From contig NC_089424.1 in NCBI RefSeq assembly GCF_013426205.1, positions 3,100,001-3,164,000 on the forward strand: a stretch of DNA of 64,000 bases. Direction: 5' to 3'. Below are positions 12,681 through 24,904 of the stretch, in pieces (the first letter of the stretch is position 1; every line of letters starts with the position of its first letter). Source of the stretch: Metarhizium brunneum. Its lineage: Eukaryota; Ascomycota; Sordariomycetes; Hypocreales; Clavicipitaceae. Made by a program: the position numbers and the translations under genes. Below the pieces are notes generated by a model that did no database searches, was not told where the DNA came from, and saw nothing but the letters and a program-made list of their open reading frames with translations.

Positions 12681-14406
12681 CTCATGGACAGCAAGTGGAC
12701 GGGAAGGGACAGCCGAGCGTCTCTCCGTGCCTGCCAAGTTGTGCACAACACCGCCCCTCACCCCTTTCCCTTCGCGCCTTCCGCAAGCTGGCAATGCACA
12801 GTACGAGGGGGCTATGCGTCCGTCGTCCAACCACCACGGCACCTTCACGCCTTCACACCTTCAATTCAGACGATGCGACCCTGACCGTAACCCTGTTTCC
12901 ATGCAGCCACAGACTCAACCCCCCATGCTAGCCATCCATCGTCAACCATCTTGCTAAAGAATTTGGTCTCTCTCTCATGCGGCTGGTTGGCTACTAGTCT
13001 TTCCTTTCGCCTTCATCCGATCGCCCAAAGCCTTCCGTGTCTCTAGTTGTCGACCGTTGTCTCTGCTTTGGCTTCCCCGTCAGTCAACCGATCAAGCCGC
13101 TCCGTACTTCGCACTCTGGAACACGATGAGAGCTAGCCTGCACCGCCACTCAAATATCCTTCCCCCCCGACGTGCCTCGACGCTCCTCAACTTGCCATAA
13201 TCAAGGCCTGCCACGCCAAGGACGCAGCCCAGTTTATCCAGCCGTCGGCCTGGTGTTTGAAGCTCTTGGACCATCACACCACATGCACACCCTTGTGTCC
13301 CGGATTCTGTTACGCATGCCCTTGACTCCGGGTTTACCTCCAATCCTTCAACAATCGTATCACTGCCGCTCCTCTCTCGCTTCGATTTCCTCCTTTCTCG
13401 CTGCGTCTGCGGCCTTGCTTCAACTTCAACCCGTTCATTCCCACTTCTCATTGACTCTACGGTTAGTACTTTCGACCTCGCCTCTTCGCATCAAAGCGCA
13501 TCCCTGCAATCCACGACCAACACACTCCACCGTCCTCCTGTGGCGCGAATTAGGCCTTGCCAATCTAACAAGGAACAGCACCTTGAGTCCACTTGAGCAC
13601 GTCGAGCACGTCGAGCACCAACCTCTGCCACTGTCGGTCGCACCCAGCCATCGGGTCAAGTGCTAAATTTGCCAGTCGTATTCATACCCAGCAGAACGGA
13701 GTCTGACCTCCAATACCTTTGCAGGGAGCGTCTCGTCCACCAGGTTGGCAGCCAAAAGACTGGTTTGGTACTCCGTAATACGTGGCTGGCACGCCAAAAA
13801 AAAAACCGAGCACACGCTCCACGAAAAGCCACGTACCGCTCCCCGCCGCACCTCGCGCGCTCTGTCGAGGCAGACCAGGCGCCAACACACCTGGACAGAC
13901 GCCCACGGACACTGGTCACCAGCGCCAGACTAGCTTCTGGTCCCAGTCTCATTCTCCAGCGACGTTTTTCTTCTTTCCATCCAGTCTGCAGCCTGATTGA
14001 CCATCGCGGCTCTTGATGACCTTCGCTTGAACGGCTGCCAAATCGCCAATTTTACTCTCTACTGAGGGCTGTTGCTGCTCTGTCACTCTTTCCCCCACGA
14101 CTTGCTTCACCTGTTTCGATTCTCCTTGCGGCTGTGCCGGTCCGGTCCTCTTTGGCCACTTTTGTGCTTGGTCTTTGTCTTTCCCCCAGTCTCGCATCCG
14201 TCCGTCGCCCACTCAATCAACTCGTCCGCCGGTACCTCTCTTCGCGCACTCCTTTCCGCAGACCAGATTCCCTGCCGGCTTCTTGACACGACCAACTTGT
14301 CCCTCTTCGCGCCCACGATTCATTTCCGCCGTATTTCGCGATCCGAGTCGCTGTCTCGTTCCTTATGCCAGGTTACGCTTCGCAGTACTCTCCGTCACTA
14401 GTGAAA
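12681..14406 (+). promoter_or_regulatory. pyrimidine-rich promoter and leader of SHO1
   Basis: This region is strongly enriched in C and T on the plus strand, especially from 12950 to 14400. Such composition is typical of fungal promoters and long 5' leaders. It has many short upstream ATG frames, a small direct repeat GAGCACGTC near 13595-13617 and a TACTCCGTA motif at 13769-13777. No frame in it resembles a known protein. I infer that it serves SHO1, which begins at 14407. Confidence 0.45.
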
Positions 14407-15440
14407 ATGGAACACTCGCGGCCATATGGTGGCCGAAAGCGAATGTCGCTGGGCAATATTCTTGGTGATCCTTTTGCGTTGGCAACCATCTCCATCTCTC
14501 TTGTTAGTCGTCCCACACTCTCATGAATTTTTATTTTGCCATGCCTCATCAACGTCACTTCAACACGGCGCTTCCTCGTAGTGGCATGAACATTCACTAA
14601 CAAACGCGTCAATAGCTTGCCTGGTTTATTACTTTTATTTCGTGCGTCATCGCCCAAGTTCAGGCCAACAAGAATAAGGGACTGCCTGACAAGGACAACC
14701 CCGACGGTAATTTCCCTCCATTCGCTTGGTGGGCTGTCGTTTACAGCTTGTTCCTTATCGTTGGTGTTGTAATAGTGGTCGCCAGCGATGCTATCCAAAC
14801 ATACCACGTTGCTGTTACCGGTTATTTGGCTGGAGGTATGGTTCTGGTGACCTCTGGAGTCAACTCCCTCGTCTATTCCAAGAATGGGGCTAGAGAGGCC
14901 GCGGCTGCGGGCTTCATACTCCTGTCCATGGTAGTCATTGTTTGGATCTTTTACTTCGGCTCAACGCCTTCTTCAACACCGCGGGCATTCTTGGATTCAT
15001 TCGCGCTGTCCAAGGACTCCGGTGCGATGCATAACCAAGCAATGAACGGCTATGGTGGTACCGGCCGCCCTGAGACATCCAACTCTGTGCAGCCGCCGCA
15101 GATGTATACATCTGCCCAGCTTAATGGTTTCGAGAACCCCTCACCCGTCGGTGGTGCATCTCAGGCTCCAACTGCGCCCACGATGCCAACATATGGCAAC
15201 AACACGATGCAGCCGAACAACAAGTCCAACGATGAAGAGGTTCTCCCTCCCATTGATTACCCATATCAGGCCAAAGCCATCTATAGCTACGAGGCCAATC
15301 CTTCAGATGCGAACGAGATTTCCTTCAGCAAGCATGAAATCCTGGATGTATCTGACGTCAGTGGACGGTGGTGGCAAGCCCGGAGACGGGGTACTAACGA
15401 AATTGGCATCGCTCCTAGCAACTATCTCATCCTATTATGA
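14407..15440 (+). CDS. SHO1: high-osmolarity signalling membrane protein Sho1
   Basis: Sho1 is a plasma-membrane adaptor and osmosensor that feeds the HOG MAP-kinase cascade; in filamentous fungi it also affects cell-wall integrity and infection growth. Two exons, 14407-14502 and 14616-15440, give 306 residues. Four hydrophobic segments occupy about residues 22-145, starting with [14 protein letters not shown] low-complexity cytoplasmic linker rich in N, P, Q, S and T follows, from about 165 to 245. The C-terminal SH3 domain (about 248-306) contains [19 protein letters not shown], the paired tryptophans of GRWWQARR and the closing PSNYLILL. The 113-nt intron falls inside the first membrane segment. 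Length and architecture match the family. Confidence 0.95.
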
Positions 15441-16604
15441 GCTAACGACGAGAAAAACACACAACGCACGCACTCTCACCAATCTTTTCATACAGCGAGT
15501 ATGTCAAAAGATATGACTTTGGACGAACAATACCAATTTAATATCGTCACGCCCAACCTCTCGCCCGTTCAGTGGATCGCCAGTCACAATCGGACTTGGC
15601 TGGTTGATTCGCTGTTATTTCATGTAACGCCTTAAAGCGACGACTGCGGAGCATCTGATCTCTCGCGCCTGCCTTTCACTTTGTGTCTTTGCTATTGATG
15701 TTTTTTTTTATCCTTTCGCAAAACTATGGGTTCCTGGGCATGTATTGGATGGAGTAGATTTGGACGACTATCCCACGCTGGCATCGGCAAGAATTTCTTC
15801 TGCCACATCAGCCTTGATTAGTTTTCTTGATTTCTGTTGCTCACTTTTTTTTTATATCTTGTTTATTTTCAACATGGCTGGTGTTCTCGACAAAGGGTGG
15901 ACTGGTCCCATGATGGTTCAGAACGTACTGTTTTAGTAGAGGTCCGACAACGGGATAGAGGTTCTTCGCCTCACAGGAATGTCGTTGTAAGACTGAGGCC
16001 GGGAATTATGGAAAGAGCGAGGCGAAAGAGGGGGCTGGTGCGACATGTGTATATTGTGAGGTCGCAATGGTGATTTGAGAGAACTGGATGCTTTTCTAGC
16101 TGGTGGGAATATCTAGTCCATAGGTCAATAAAGCTGAAGCGACAAGTCAGCACGTTGTAACAAGTGCAAACGTCTATGCTATGACAAATTACCCAGATTA
16201 TTTCCAGACAAGGCCGGCGGAGCATACTCGCACTCTCACTTGTGCCCCTCTTCCCCATAATCGGGAATCCCAACGATCGTGAAGCGGGGACAATGTGGAT
16301 AACTCGCGTCAACGAAGTCGTCATTGGTGCTGGCTAGGTATTTTTATCTCCGTTAGTTGTGACCGTTTAAACAGAATACCTCGGCTGTGGCAAGAAGTGC
16401 TCGCTAGGACAAACTACCCAGGGTACGTAAGTGCGGCTCTGAGCAGAGAAACAAGCAATGATCTCAGAGGTGAGCTATTTGGACCGAGATGAACTACGCA
16501 ACAGACTACTTTTATAGTATATCCATCCCTTGCTCTGGGCCGTCGATATCTGCAACATCGAGCCGTGTAAGACCACGACCGCAGAAATCGGCCAAAACGC
16601 GAAC
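15441..16604. other. intergenic, SHO1 3' end and lipase promoter
   Basis: This should hold the 3' untranslated region of SHO1 and the promoter of the lipase gene. No frame has family similarity. A T-rich tract lies near 15845-15870. I see no repeats or RNA genes. Confidence 0.45.
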
Positions 16605-18050
16605 ATGAACATGATCAAGATGCCCCTCTCACCCCTACTACTCCTCCTCCTCCCGACTTTCACTGCGGCCCTCCAAGCCGCCAACTTCAACGTCTCGCCG
16701 GCCGTCGCCAACGCCCACTCCTGCGGCCAGGACTGCCAGCGCCGCCTCAACAGGACCATCGAGGCAGACATATCCGTCGTCGGCCTCGAGTTCGACTACC
16801 CCTTCTACGAAACAGCCTCCAACTTCTCCTCGTCTCTTGGCCCGGGGGAACTCCTCAAGCTCCAGCCCCTCGACCCCCGGAACCTCACCATCAACGGCGG
16901 CGCAACCGTCTTCCGCTTCCAATACACATCCCTCGACTACGACGGCTCCGTCGTCCCCGCCACGGGATTCATCGCCTTCCCCTACACGCCGCGCTACTCC
17001 TTTGCCCAGGAACTTGCGTCGGCGTCAAACACCTCCATCCACAAGTACAGGCTGGCCGCCTTTGCCCACGGCACGATTGGCATCTCTCCCGGCTGCGCGC
17101 CGTCCAACGGGCCCGCGCTGTACGACTATTCCACCTGGCAGCCCGTCCTGGAAAGGGGCTACGCCGTCGTCGCCACCGACTACGCCGGCCTGGGAAACAA
17201 CTACACCAGCCACAAGTACCTCAGTCTTCCCGCGCAGGCAGGCGACGTGTACTACTCGGTGGTGGCGGCGCGCAAGGCATTCCCGGCGTCATTTACTAAG
17301 GAGTGGATGAGCTTCGGCCACTCGCAGGGCGGCGGCGCCGTCTGGAAACTCGCAGAGAGCAGATTTGTGCGCAACGACACGACGTACCTCGGCAGCGTGG
17401 CGATTGCCCCCGCGACGTACTTCATCAGACAGCTCGTGGATAGCCTCTTGGCGGCGAATTCCACGTCCTCGGGCGCGCAGAAGGGCACCGGCGCCGGGTT
17501 CTTACCATACGTGCTCCTCGCGGCGCAGCGCGCCGTTCCCTCGTACAGGGAGTCGATGCTGTCGCCAGTCTTGCGGAACAGGACGCAGCTGGCAGTCGAG
17601 GCACAGCTATGTCTGGAATCTGTGATTGGCATCAGTGTAGACCTGGACGCTAGCCAGCTCGTCTCGGTGGCAGGCGCTGAAAAGGATATTCCTACGCTGC
17701 TGGAGTGGGAGAAGATGGTGGCTCCGGCACAGGGCGATCCGAGTCCGGCGCCGGTCTTTGTTGTCCAGGGACAGAATGATACGGCGGTGTCGTGGAAGAC
17801 GACAGTCCAGGCGTGGAATTCTTCGTGTCATGACGGTAATGAACTGCACCTGAGGTTGTTTCCTACGCAAGGCCATCGGCCGAGTTTGACCGCCGGTGCG
17901 GCCGAGTGGATGGCCTGGATGGACCATCGGTTTGAAAGCAAGGAGAACAAGAGGTCCAAGAACAAGTGTACCAAGATCACAAGGATGCCATTTAACTTGC
18001 AGTATGTCAAGGCTCCTACTGATATAGACTTGAAGCCGTTTCTCAGCTAG
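16605..18050 (+). CDS. secreted lipase-like alpha/beta hydrolase
   Basis: This is an intronless gene for a 481-residue secreted hydrolase resembling fungal secretory lipases (Candida LIP type). Residues 1-22, MNMIKM followed by a leucine run and TFTAAL, form a clear signal peptide, which supports this ATG. The nucleophile elbow GHSQGG places the catalytic serine at residue 240. Likely partners are Asp392 (GQNDTAVSW) and His424 (TQGHRPS). An oxyanion-type HGT sits at residues 155-157. Many N-glycosylation sequons and paired cysteines (Cys40/Cys44) fit an extracellular enzyme. Codon use is strongly GC-ending. The C-terminus past about residue 444 is unusually lysine-rich. The lipid substrate cannot be told from sequence. 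Confidence 0.88.
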   Translation: MNMIKMPLSPLLLLLLPTFTAALQAANFNVSPAVANAHSCGQDCQRRLNRTIEADISVVGLEFDYPFYETASNFSSSLGPGELLKLQPLDPRNLTINGGATVFRFQYTSLDYDGSVVPATGFIAFPYTPRYSFAQELASASNTSIHKYRLAAFAHGTIGISPGCAPSNGPALYDYSTWQPVLERGYAVVATDYAGLGNNYTSHKYLSLPAQAGDVYYSVVAARKAFPASFTKEWMSFGHSQGGGAVWKLAESRFVRNDTTYLGSVAIAPATYFIRQLVDSLLAANSTSSGAQKGTGAGFLPYVLLAAQRAVPSYRESMLSPVLRNRTQLAVEAQLCLESVIGISVDLDASQLVSVAGAEKDIPTLLEWEKMVAPAQGDPSPAPVFVVQGQNDTAVSWKTTVQAWNSSCHDGNELHLRLFPTQGHRPSLTAGAAEWMAWMDHRFESKENKRSKNKCTKITRMPFNLQYVKAPTDIDLKPFLS

Positions 18051-18783
18051 GTAAATGATTCGAGGGTCCTCAAGGGGGGTGTTCCCAATGTTCCATGAAC
18101 GCGGCAATATTTACGTTCAATTTGAATTATCATGATATTAACTTATAATGTTGAGCCGTAATCGGCAGCAGAGTTCATACCGTGATGATAGATAGGGTTC
18201 AAAACAAAGCCATCAATCTTGTCTTATTGATCGTGCGAAAAGCGGCCTTGGCGCGTCGTTCCCAGACACCAACCCGCCGGCTTTGTATAAGACTGAGTAC
18301 ATCCAGGAGCTGTCGGTCACTTCTCCGCCCCAATCGTCTCGTGCAGTTGTTATCTCGCGTCTACAGTGGGTGTATCTCGAACAATCTTGATAGTCACTTC
18401 ATATCCGGTAGATAGCCGGTAGATCCGGCCAATATGTATCATGGCTGGCCGACCCGCATCTTCACTACTGCATGAGGGTGAGACCTCAAGATGAGGAGCG
18501 GCGGAGTAGGAGAGCATGGACTGAGACCCTTGGGCGGAAGAGGCCGACTATAAACATACCAGGCATGTTGTCGCCGCAGCAGGCAGGCTGAGCCATAGCG
18601 CCAGGCGAACTGTCGCCTCGACTTCTCATTCGGTTCGGCCATGGTTCGTCAGGTCTTGGAACAACCCCGAAGTAGTCGCGGAGTCGTCTACCACACCAAT
18701 GGGGTACTAGCGCACGAACACATGGCAAAAAATCCCGATTTGATCATGCTCGCCTCACAATAGCTCTCACAAAAGCAAGAGCA
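18051..18783. other. convergent 3' intergenic region
   Basis: This lies between the 3' ends of the lipase gene (+) and SPC19 (-). No gene, repeat or RNA is evident. Confidence 0.45.
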
Positions 18784-19358
18784 TTAAGTGTCGAGACGCC
18801 TTCGTAGTTCCCTTTCTTTCTGAAGCACCTCGAGCTCTAGCCGCTCAACTCCGTAACGAAGGGCCTCTTTGCGCTGACGAACAATACGAGCTCTCAATTT
18901 GTCTTCTCCGGTCAAATTGCGCCCCCTAGCGGTATTCTTTTTGTCAACCTCATCCGGCCGGGCGAGGCGACCTTGTTGAAGCTCTGCACGAGCCTTGAGT
19001 GTTTCGATGCGCCGTTGCTGTCGCTCGATTTGTGCATCAGCCCGAGAAAGTAAGAGTGCAATATATGGACCAATTTCGTCTCGGAGCGAGGATTCAGCAG
19101 CGGCAAGTGTTGTTTGGGGAATGAGTTCGTAGTGCTACCAAATTATACATGTTAGAGTGTGCAATGGCAAGACGAGAATTTTGACCAAGAGATTGTTCGC
19201 ACCCGGACAGTTTTCAAAACCTTGACGAGTCGTGGAAAGTCGGCTACGCCTCCATCCAAAGTCTCGACCGATGATTCAAGAAAATTAAGTGAGCTGCGCA
19301 GCGAGGAGACACAGCCGGCGTACGATGCCGTGCCAGGGGCGGAGGCTGCCGTAGCCAT
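18784..19358 (-). CDS. SPC19: DASH/Dam1 complex subunit Spc19
   Basis: Spc19 is a subunit of the DASH ring that couples kinetochores to spindle microtubules. Two exons on the minus strand, 19203-19358 and 18784-19134, give 168 residues. Exon 1 carries the family block SYAGCVSSLRSSLNFLESSV and DFPRLVKVLKTVR. The 68-nt intron restores KTVRHYELIPQTTLAAAESS, the conserved join of the family. The rest is helical, with heptad-like spacing (IERQQRRIETLKARAELQQG and a C-terminal KERELRRRLDT). The ATG was chosen because it is the first in the frame of the conserved block; a GTG-initiated extension seems unlikely. Confidence 0.9.
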
Positions 19359-20841
19359 TGCTCGGGGAGGCAAGGGCAGCGGGCCCAGAAGCGACTCTAA
19401 GTCACCGGCCAACAGGGACACGATACTCTGGCCTGGGCGTTTTTGTGCTGTTGCCGCGACGGGTGCCGCGATCAGAGGATCGTGAGAAAAGACAGGCTGG
19501 TGTAGCTCGAGTGTCGAGGTGCGGAGGCCGCAAAAGTTTCAAGAATGCGGGCTCTTGTCTCGTTGTAATAAGAGAGAGACGCGAGGGGACAGGAAAGGGG
19601 CCGGCGGAGGGAGGGAAGGGCAGCACCGCCCGAAAAAACTCACGATGCTTGAATGGTGTGGTTGTTCAGCCGAGCTCGGGTGGAGCGTTGCGAGGTACAA
19701 CATCGCGTCTCGAGGCGTCTGTAGGCGTCAACTGGTCGCACCGCGGCTTGCCTGAGTCTGTGGCAAGTGGGAAGTGGCAGTCGCCAGCGACCAGGTCCAC
19801 CATTAGCGCCGTGAACGCAGGGCCCACCTGCCTGTTTGAGCACACCTGACCTCACTTGTCTCGCGTCTCGTTCCTGCCTTCTCGCAAGATGTCACGCAGG
19901 TGGTGATTTGGCCCACAAAGTACATTTCGCTTTAGTCAGGCCGTCATCCTGACACCGAGTGTCCTCAAGTTCAAACCTCAACCTCCAACTGCCATGTCTC
20001 ACCATCCCTAAGAGCTTATTTACGCTGGAATGCCCGCAAATGCATGCCAGGTCTTTTCTTGCACAGGCTAACGGATTTACCGGCCATCTTTTTTGTCGGC
20101 CCAATCACTCAGCTGGCTCTTGAACAGGCGCTCTCCACCACAGAGCCAGACAAACCATCCTCTTCCGTCGAGCTTGGATGCTTCCCATGGAACAAGAAGA
20201 TACACAGACGGGCCCACGTTTTGGGTGCAACACCTCATTCGATACCGAGATCTCTTACTAGATGCCTCGAGTTATAATTAACCAACTCCTCTGCGTCTAT
20301 ATATGTTGCCAAACTTCCATCGTTATTCCCATGGCTCCGTCATCTTCAGAAGCCATCGCCAGGTTGGGCCTCTGAGACCACACTCGACATCTGTGCCATC
20401 GTCACTTGACCGAACATCGTGTTGACCAGGCATGTAACGTAGCATGCCAGCTGCCATGAGCGGTCCCCCCGGTTGCGGGACATGAAGCCATCGTGACCGA
20501 ATTCGGGCTAACGGCCATCTGTCAGCCCATCAATGCGGTGCATCGTGAGATTGGTAGAGGAGGTGACGCTTCCCAAGCATGTTATGACCCAACGATGCAG
20601 CCAATCCTCCCTTTCTGACTGAGACCCTTCTGTACCCCATACGTTTACCAGCCCACCCCATACTCCTAGAGCCTTTTACCCATATAATGCCGTGGCCGCC
20701 GGTCTTTGTATTTCTGCCTGGGGTCTAAAGCTCAGCTCCTGTCTGGGTTGTTTTTTTGGTGAGTGAGTATGAATTGGAGCTGGAAGCCACTTTTTACGGT
20801 CGTTACCATCCGCAACTGGGATACTGTCCCCAACCTCTCAT
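19359..20841. promoter_or_regulatory. divergent intergenic region, SPC19 / membrane-protein gene
   Basis: This 1.5-kb region separates two divergent genes and should contain both promoters. Several open frames of 70-160 codons overlap on opposite strands near 19360-19860, but none has a recognisable motif. A TATATA-like sequence occurs near 20298. The first exon of the downstream gene could extend into the right end of this interval. Confidence 0.4.
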
Positions 20842-21762
20842 ATGGCTCACCAGCCGGCAGCTGCGGCTGTCGCCTATGATGTCAATGGTCACGGCTTGCG
20901 GTTCTTGAACGAAGATTGGAACGACAGCATATCCAATGGGAACCTATTCACCTTGACGTGGAATCAGTCGTTGGTCAAGGCCGGTGCTGAGCTGGGTCTC
21001 TTCAAGGTTACATATCCTGCGGATGGTGTTGTCGTGTACGATTTAGTGGCCAACTTGACTGGTTTGTACTCTCGTCGTTTTCTTTGGATATTTCAGCTCA
21101 CTAATAGAATGCTTCGATAGATGCAATGAATTCCACATCTTGTGTGTGGACTCCAGAGGCGTTAAAGAATGAGTTGTACGCAGTTTGGCTTACCAATGGT
21201 CAGCATGTTCATCCAAATTGGACAATTTCGCCTCCTTGGATTCCAAAAGAAAAAGTAAGTCTCTCTCCCTCCCTCCCGCTTCATGACCTGGCGAAAGCTG
21301 AACGCCACAATCCCTACGGCGCCAGGCGCTCTGCTATATTCACACTGCTCTATTCACATCTTTTTGTCCCAAGCTCTTCATATGCCTAACGAGATGATCA
21401 AGTCAAAACCCCGTTTCCGTTTGGCGGCGCCCATAGCTATTCCTCTTGTTTCCCTACTTACTCTGTATGCCATCTCTTTGTGCATCTATCTTGCACATCG
21501 TCGGCGCAGAAGAGAGAAACGAGAAAAGGAAGACGCAACTCCCCATCAGGACGTTACTCGAAATGGCTCTGTGGACTCTGCCATTACTGTGCAGACTGTT
21601 ACTGAGTCGGAAGACGGCATCAAGTCGAAACCGAGCCTTTGGCTCATCACTCGTCCTCCCGAGGAACAAAACACGACTACTAGCGAAATCTTAGAGGATC
21701 AAGATAGAATTGTGGAACCTGTTAGCCGAGGCGACAGATCGATTGTACAATCACCAGTGTAA
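20842..21762 (+). CDS. predicted single-pass membrane protein, unrecognised ectodomain
   Basis: I do not recognise the family with confidence. Three exons (20842-21061, 21121-21254, 21298-21762) give 272 residues. The first 150 residues look extracellular, with N-glycosylation sequons (NQS, NLT, NST, NWT, NAT), a beta-rich pattern such as NLFTLTWNQSL and FKVTYPADGVVVYDL, and two cysteines. That pattern recalls Kre9/Knh-like Ig folds, which is only an impression. One membrane helix spans about 161-184 and is followed by RRRRREKREK, a stop-transfer signal, then an acidic cytoplasmic tail. No clear signal peptide precedes the ectodomain, so an upstream exon may be missing. The second intron is only 43 nt. 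Confidence 0.6.
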
Positions 21763-23030
21763 GAATAAGGCACATTTTGGTAGTATAGAATATGGAAGGG
21801 CTTGCATTAGGTATGATACCTCGCGGTAATGAAAGCGGAGACCGAGAGACGGAAAAGAGTGTATAGGGCATAAGTGCGTATCTATCATGTATGGTTTCTC
21901 ATTGTATGCATTGGGACAAAAAGAGGGACCATTGGTGTTTGGGTTTTTGATAAACATGTATTCAAGTACAGCTAGTGTTTAAGCCAGCTGATCCGTAGCT
22001 TGAGACTCAGGACCGTGCTGTGGCATCAGCATCTTGACCAAATAATGAAATTAGTTTATGCATAGGAAGAGTTCGTTGTTCAGCCTTGTGTAGTTTCCGA
22101 CGCATCTAGTCCAAAGCGTATCAAGCGTGGTGCACATCAGATCATCCATTACCTGTCTATTTAAAGTATGCAAGTGTTCATGGGTGAAATGCTCGGGGCA
22201 GAACAAAAGCAAATCTGTCATTGGATACACGCGGAGTGTGCACAGTGAAAGGGTTAATTAAACTACTATAACATTGAGCCATTGCTTGTGGTATAGGGTA
22301 GTGTCGTTTGCTAAACCTGCATCGAGACATGGATAAGCAGGCAGGCAAAATGCTTGGAACATCCCATTCCTGACAGTGCAAGTACTTGGACATTCTCGGA
22401 GACTGTGGATGCATTAATGTCGAGTGAGAAGGATGGTGTGGGTGTGATGGGAGAGGGTTTTCCCTGAGGATGAGGGGACGCAACAAAGAATTTAATGCGT
22501 TTATGCCTACTTCCTTAAGTACACAGCCCAGTCCACTCAGCAGATGATCTAGCTACCACAACAGGCCCATGGATGATTGACTGCAAGAGGCCAACGCTCC
22601 CATGCGTCAGGAAGTCCCATGAGAACTTGGCATACGCGAGCCAGATGGCTTAGTCCGTGCTTGGTTCCAAGCCCATATCAATGATGTTCAGTACGAAACA
22701 CGGACAATGAGTCTTAATCCAGGTCACCTGACCCACAATGTGATGTTTCCAGTATCGGAACTACGGCCCTAGGATTTTCCTTGCGCAGGCCACTCAGCTC
22801 CACGCGGGACGACGTAGCGCCATCAGTGAGCTGCAGGCAGGAACCTCTTGCGTTGCGTGCTGCCTCATGAATTGACCAACCCCGACAAGCACCATACGGT
22901 CATCACCATCCCGCGCGACATCCGCCCAACACACCACAACGTTACTGTGACAGCAATAAACTCCTAGCAGCTCTGCTTAATACAGCGCCAACAGGATACA
23001 GGCACCAGAGATACAGACGAAGCCACAACC
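21763..23030. other. intergenic, RPN5 upstream region
   Basis: About 1.3 kb holding the 3' end of the membrane-protein gene and the RPN5 promoter. No convincing frames, repeats or RNA genes. I looked for the yeast proteasome element GGTGGCAAA near RPN5 and did not find it. Confidence 0.45.
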
Positions 23031-24664
23031 ATGTCCGAATCTACGTTGAAGCCCGAGAAGGACTTCACGAAGGAGGTCGACCAGCAACTTCCGGAAGCTG
23101 AAACTCTGGCAAAAGTACACCTCCATCAGTAGGCGAAGCGGTGCGATAGAGATACATGAAGCTGACTCTAGCGTGCAGACCAACCTTCAAGGCGCAATCG
23201 AGAAGCTTACTGCCCTTGAGAAGCAGACTCGGCAGGTATGGCCCCGAGCGCCGCCCAATTAGCAGTTAACAACTGAGGTCAGAGCTAATGAAATATTAGG
23301 CCTCGGACTTAGCATCGACATCACGGGTTCTGATCGCAATCGTAACCCTCTGCAAAAATGCCGGTGACTGGAGCTTGATGAATGAGCAAACGCTCGTCCT
23401 TTCCAAGAAGCATAGCCAGCTCAAGCAGGCCATTACCAAGATGGTACAGACTGTGGTTGGTTTCCTAGATGACACACCAGACCTCAAGACGAAGCTTTCA
23501 GTCATCGAGACCCTTCGAACTGTTACAGAGGGAAAGATATTCGTCGAGGTAGAGCGAGCCCGTGTGACCAAGATTCTTTCCGATATCAAAAAGGAGCAGG
23601 GGGATCTGAAAGCTGCCACGGAGATCTTGTGCGAATTGCAAGTCGAGACATTTGGCTCTATGGACCGACGGGAAAAGACTGAATTCATCTTAGCGCAAGT
23701 TGCGTTGTGCATTGAGAGTGAGGACTGGACTCAGGCTGGCATCCTAGGCCGCAAGATCAGCACACGGTATTTGGCCCGCAAGCCCAAGAAGACTGCCGAG
23801 CAGTTGGAGAAGGAACAGAAGGAGCGCGAGAAGAAGAGGGCTCGAGGCGAGGAAGTCCCAGAAGAGAAACAAGACGATACCACAGATCTCAAGTTGCGGT
23901 ACTATGAACAGCAAATCGCCCTTGCGAAACATGATGATAAATATCTGGATGTATGCAAGCACTACCGACAAGTTCTCGATACCGAAGCGGTCGAGGAAGA
24001 CCCTGCTAAGCTTCATCCCGTAAGTTGACCCGCTTGATCTGGGCTTTAGCCAATATAAAAACTGATAAGATTTTAGGTGCTTCAGCGGATCATCTATTTT
24101 GTCATCCTTTCCCCTTATGATAACGAGCAGCATGACCTACTTCACCGCATATTCAAAGACACGCGGAACTCTCAAGTCCCGTTGGATGCTGAACTGCTCA
24201 GGCTGTTCACCGTCCACGAACTGATGCGATGGCCAGAGATTGCCAAAAAGTTTGGTCCGCACCTGTGTAGCACCGACGTCTTCGATGCGCAGCCCGGTCA
24301 GTCGTCCGATGCGAAGGCTCACCAGCGATGGGAGGACCTTCGAAAGCGTGTCATCGAGCACAATGTTCGGGTCGTCGCCAAGTACTATACTCGAATTCGC
24401 ATGAACCGTCTGACCGAGTTGCTCGATTTGGCCGAGGATGAAACTGAAAAGTATATCAGCGAGTTGGTCACCTCGAAGACGGTCTATGCCAAGATTGATC
24501 GCCCCGCTCGAATCGTCAGTTTTGCTAAACCCAGAGGTGCCGATGATATTTTGAACGAATGGAGCCATAACATGAAGAGTCTATTGGGATTGCTAGAGAG
24601 AATCGACCACCTAATCACGAAGGAGGAGATGATGGCTCGCATTCAACCCACAAGTGCAAAGTAG
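23031..24664 (+). CDS. RPN5: 26S proteasome regulatory subunit Rpn5
   Basis: Rpn5 is a PCI-domain scaffold of the 19S lid that contacts the deubiquitinase dimer and the core particle. Four exons (23031-23114, 23179-23235, 23300-24019, 24077-24664) give 482 residues, normal for the family. All introns are in phase 0. The helical-repeat region contains EGKIFVEVERARVTKILSDI and GSMDRREKTEFILAQVALC. A lysine/glutamate-rich stretch follows (about 215-245). The PCI domain covers about 330-445 and includes RVIEHNVRVVAKYYTRIRMN and LLDLAEDETEKYISELV. The C-terminal helix DILNEWSHNMKSLLGLLERI fits the lid helical bundle. Confidence 0.96.
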
Positions 24665-24904
24665 ACGAATGCCGGGCGGGACGGGATTGTAGACGGCTTG
24701 ACTTGCGAGGGGGCTAGAGACATACGTAGGCGCAATGGTCGTCGGGACTGATAGTCATGCAATTATGGCTTGTACAGATTTAGACGGTCCTCAAGAATCG
24801 AGGGCATTTTAATGTAACATCAAAATTTTGACTTGCATCTATATCTAGTCTCTTAGTCTAAGTGTCTATATATCTGCACTGTCTGCAAAACTTGGCAAAC
24901 CCCG

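Noticed and set aside
13172..13666. 164-codon plus-strand frame before SHO1
   Set aside because: Its serine/leucine/proline-rich composition is explained by the pyrimidine-rich leader; there is no domain.
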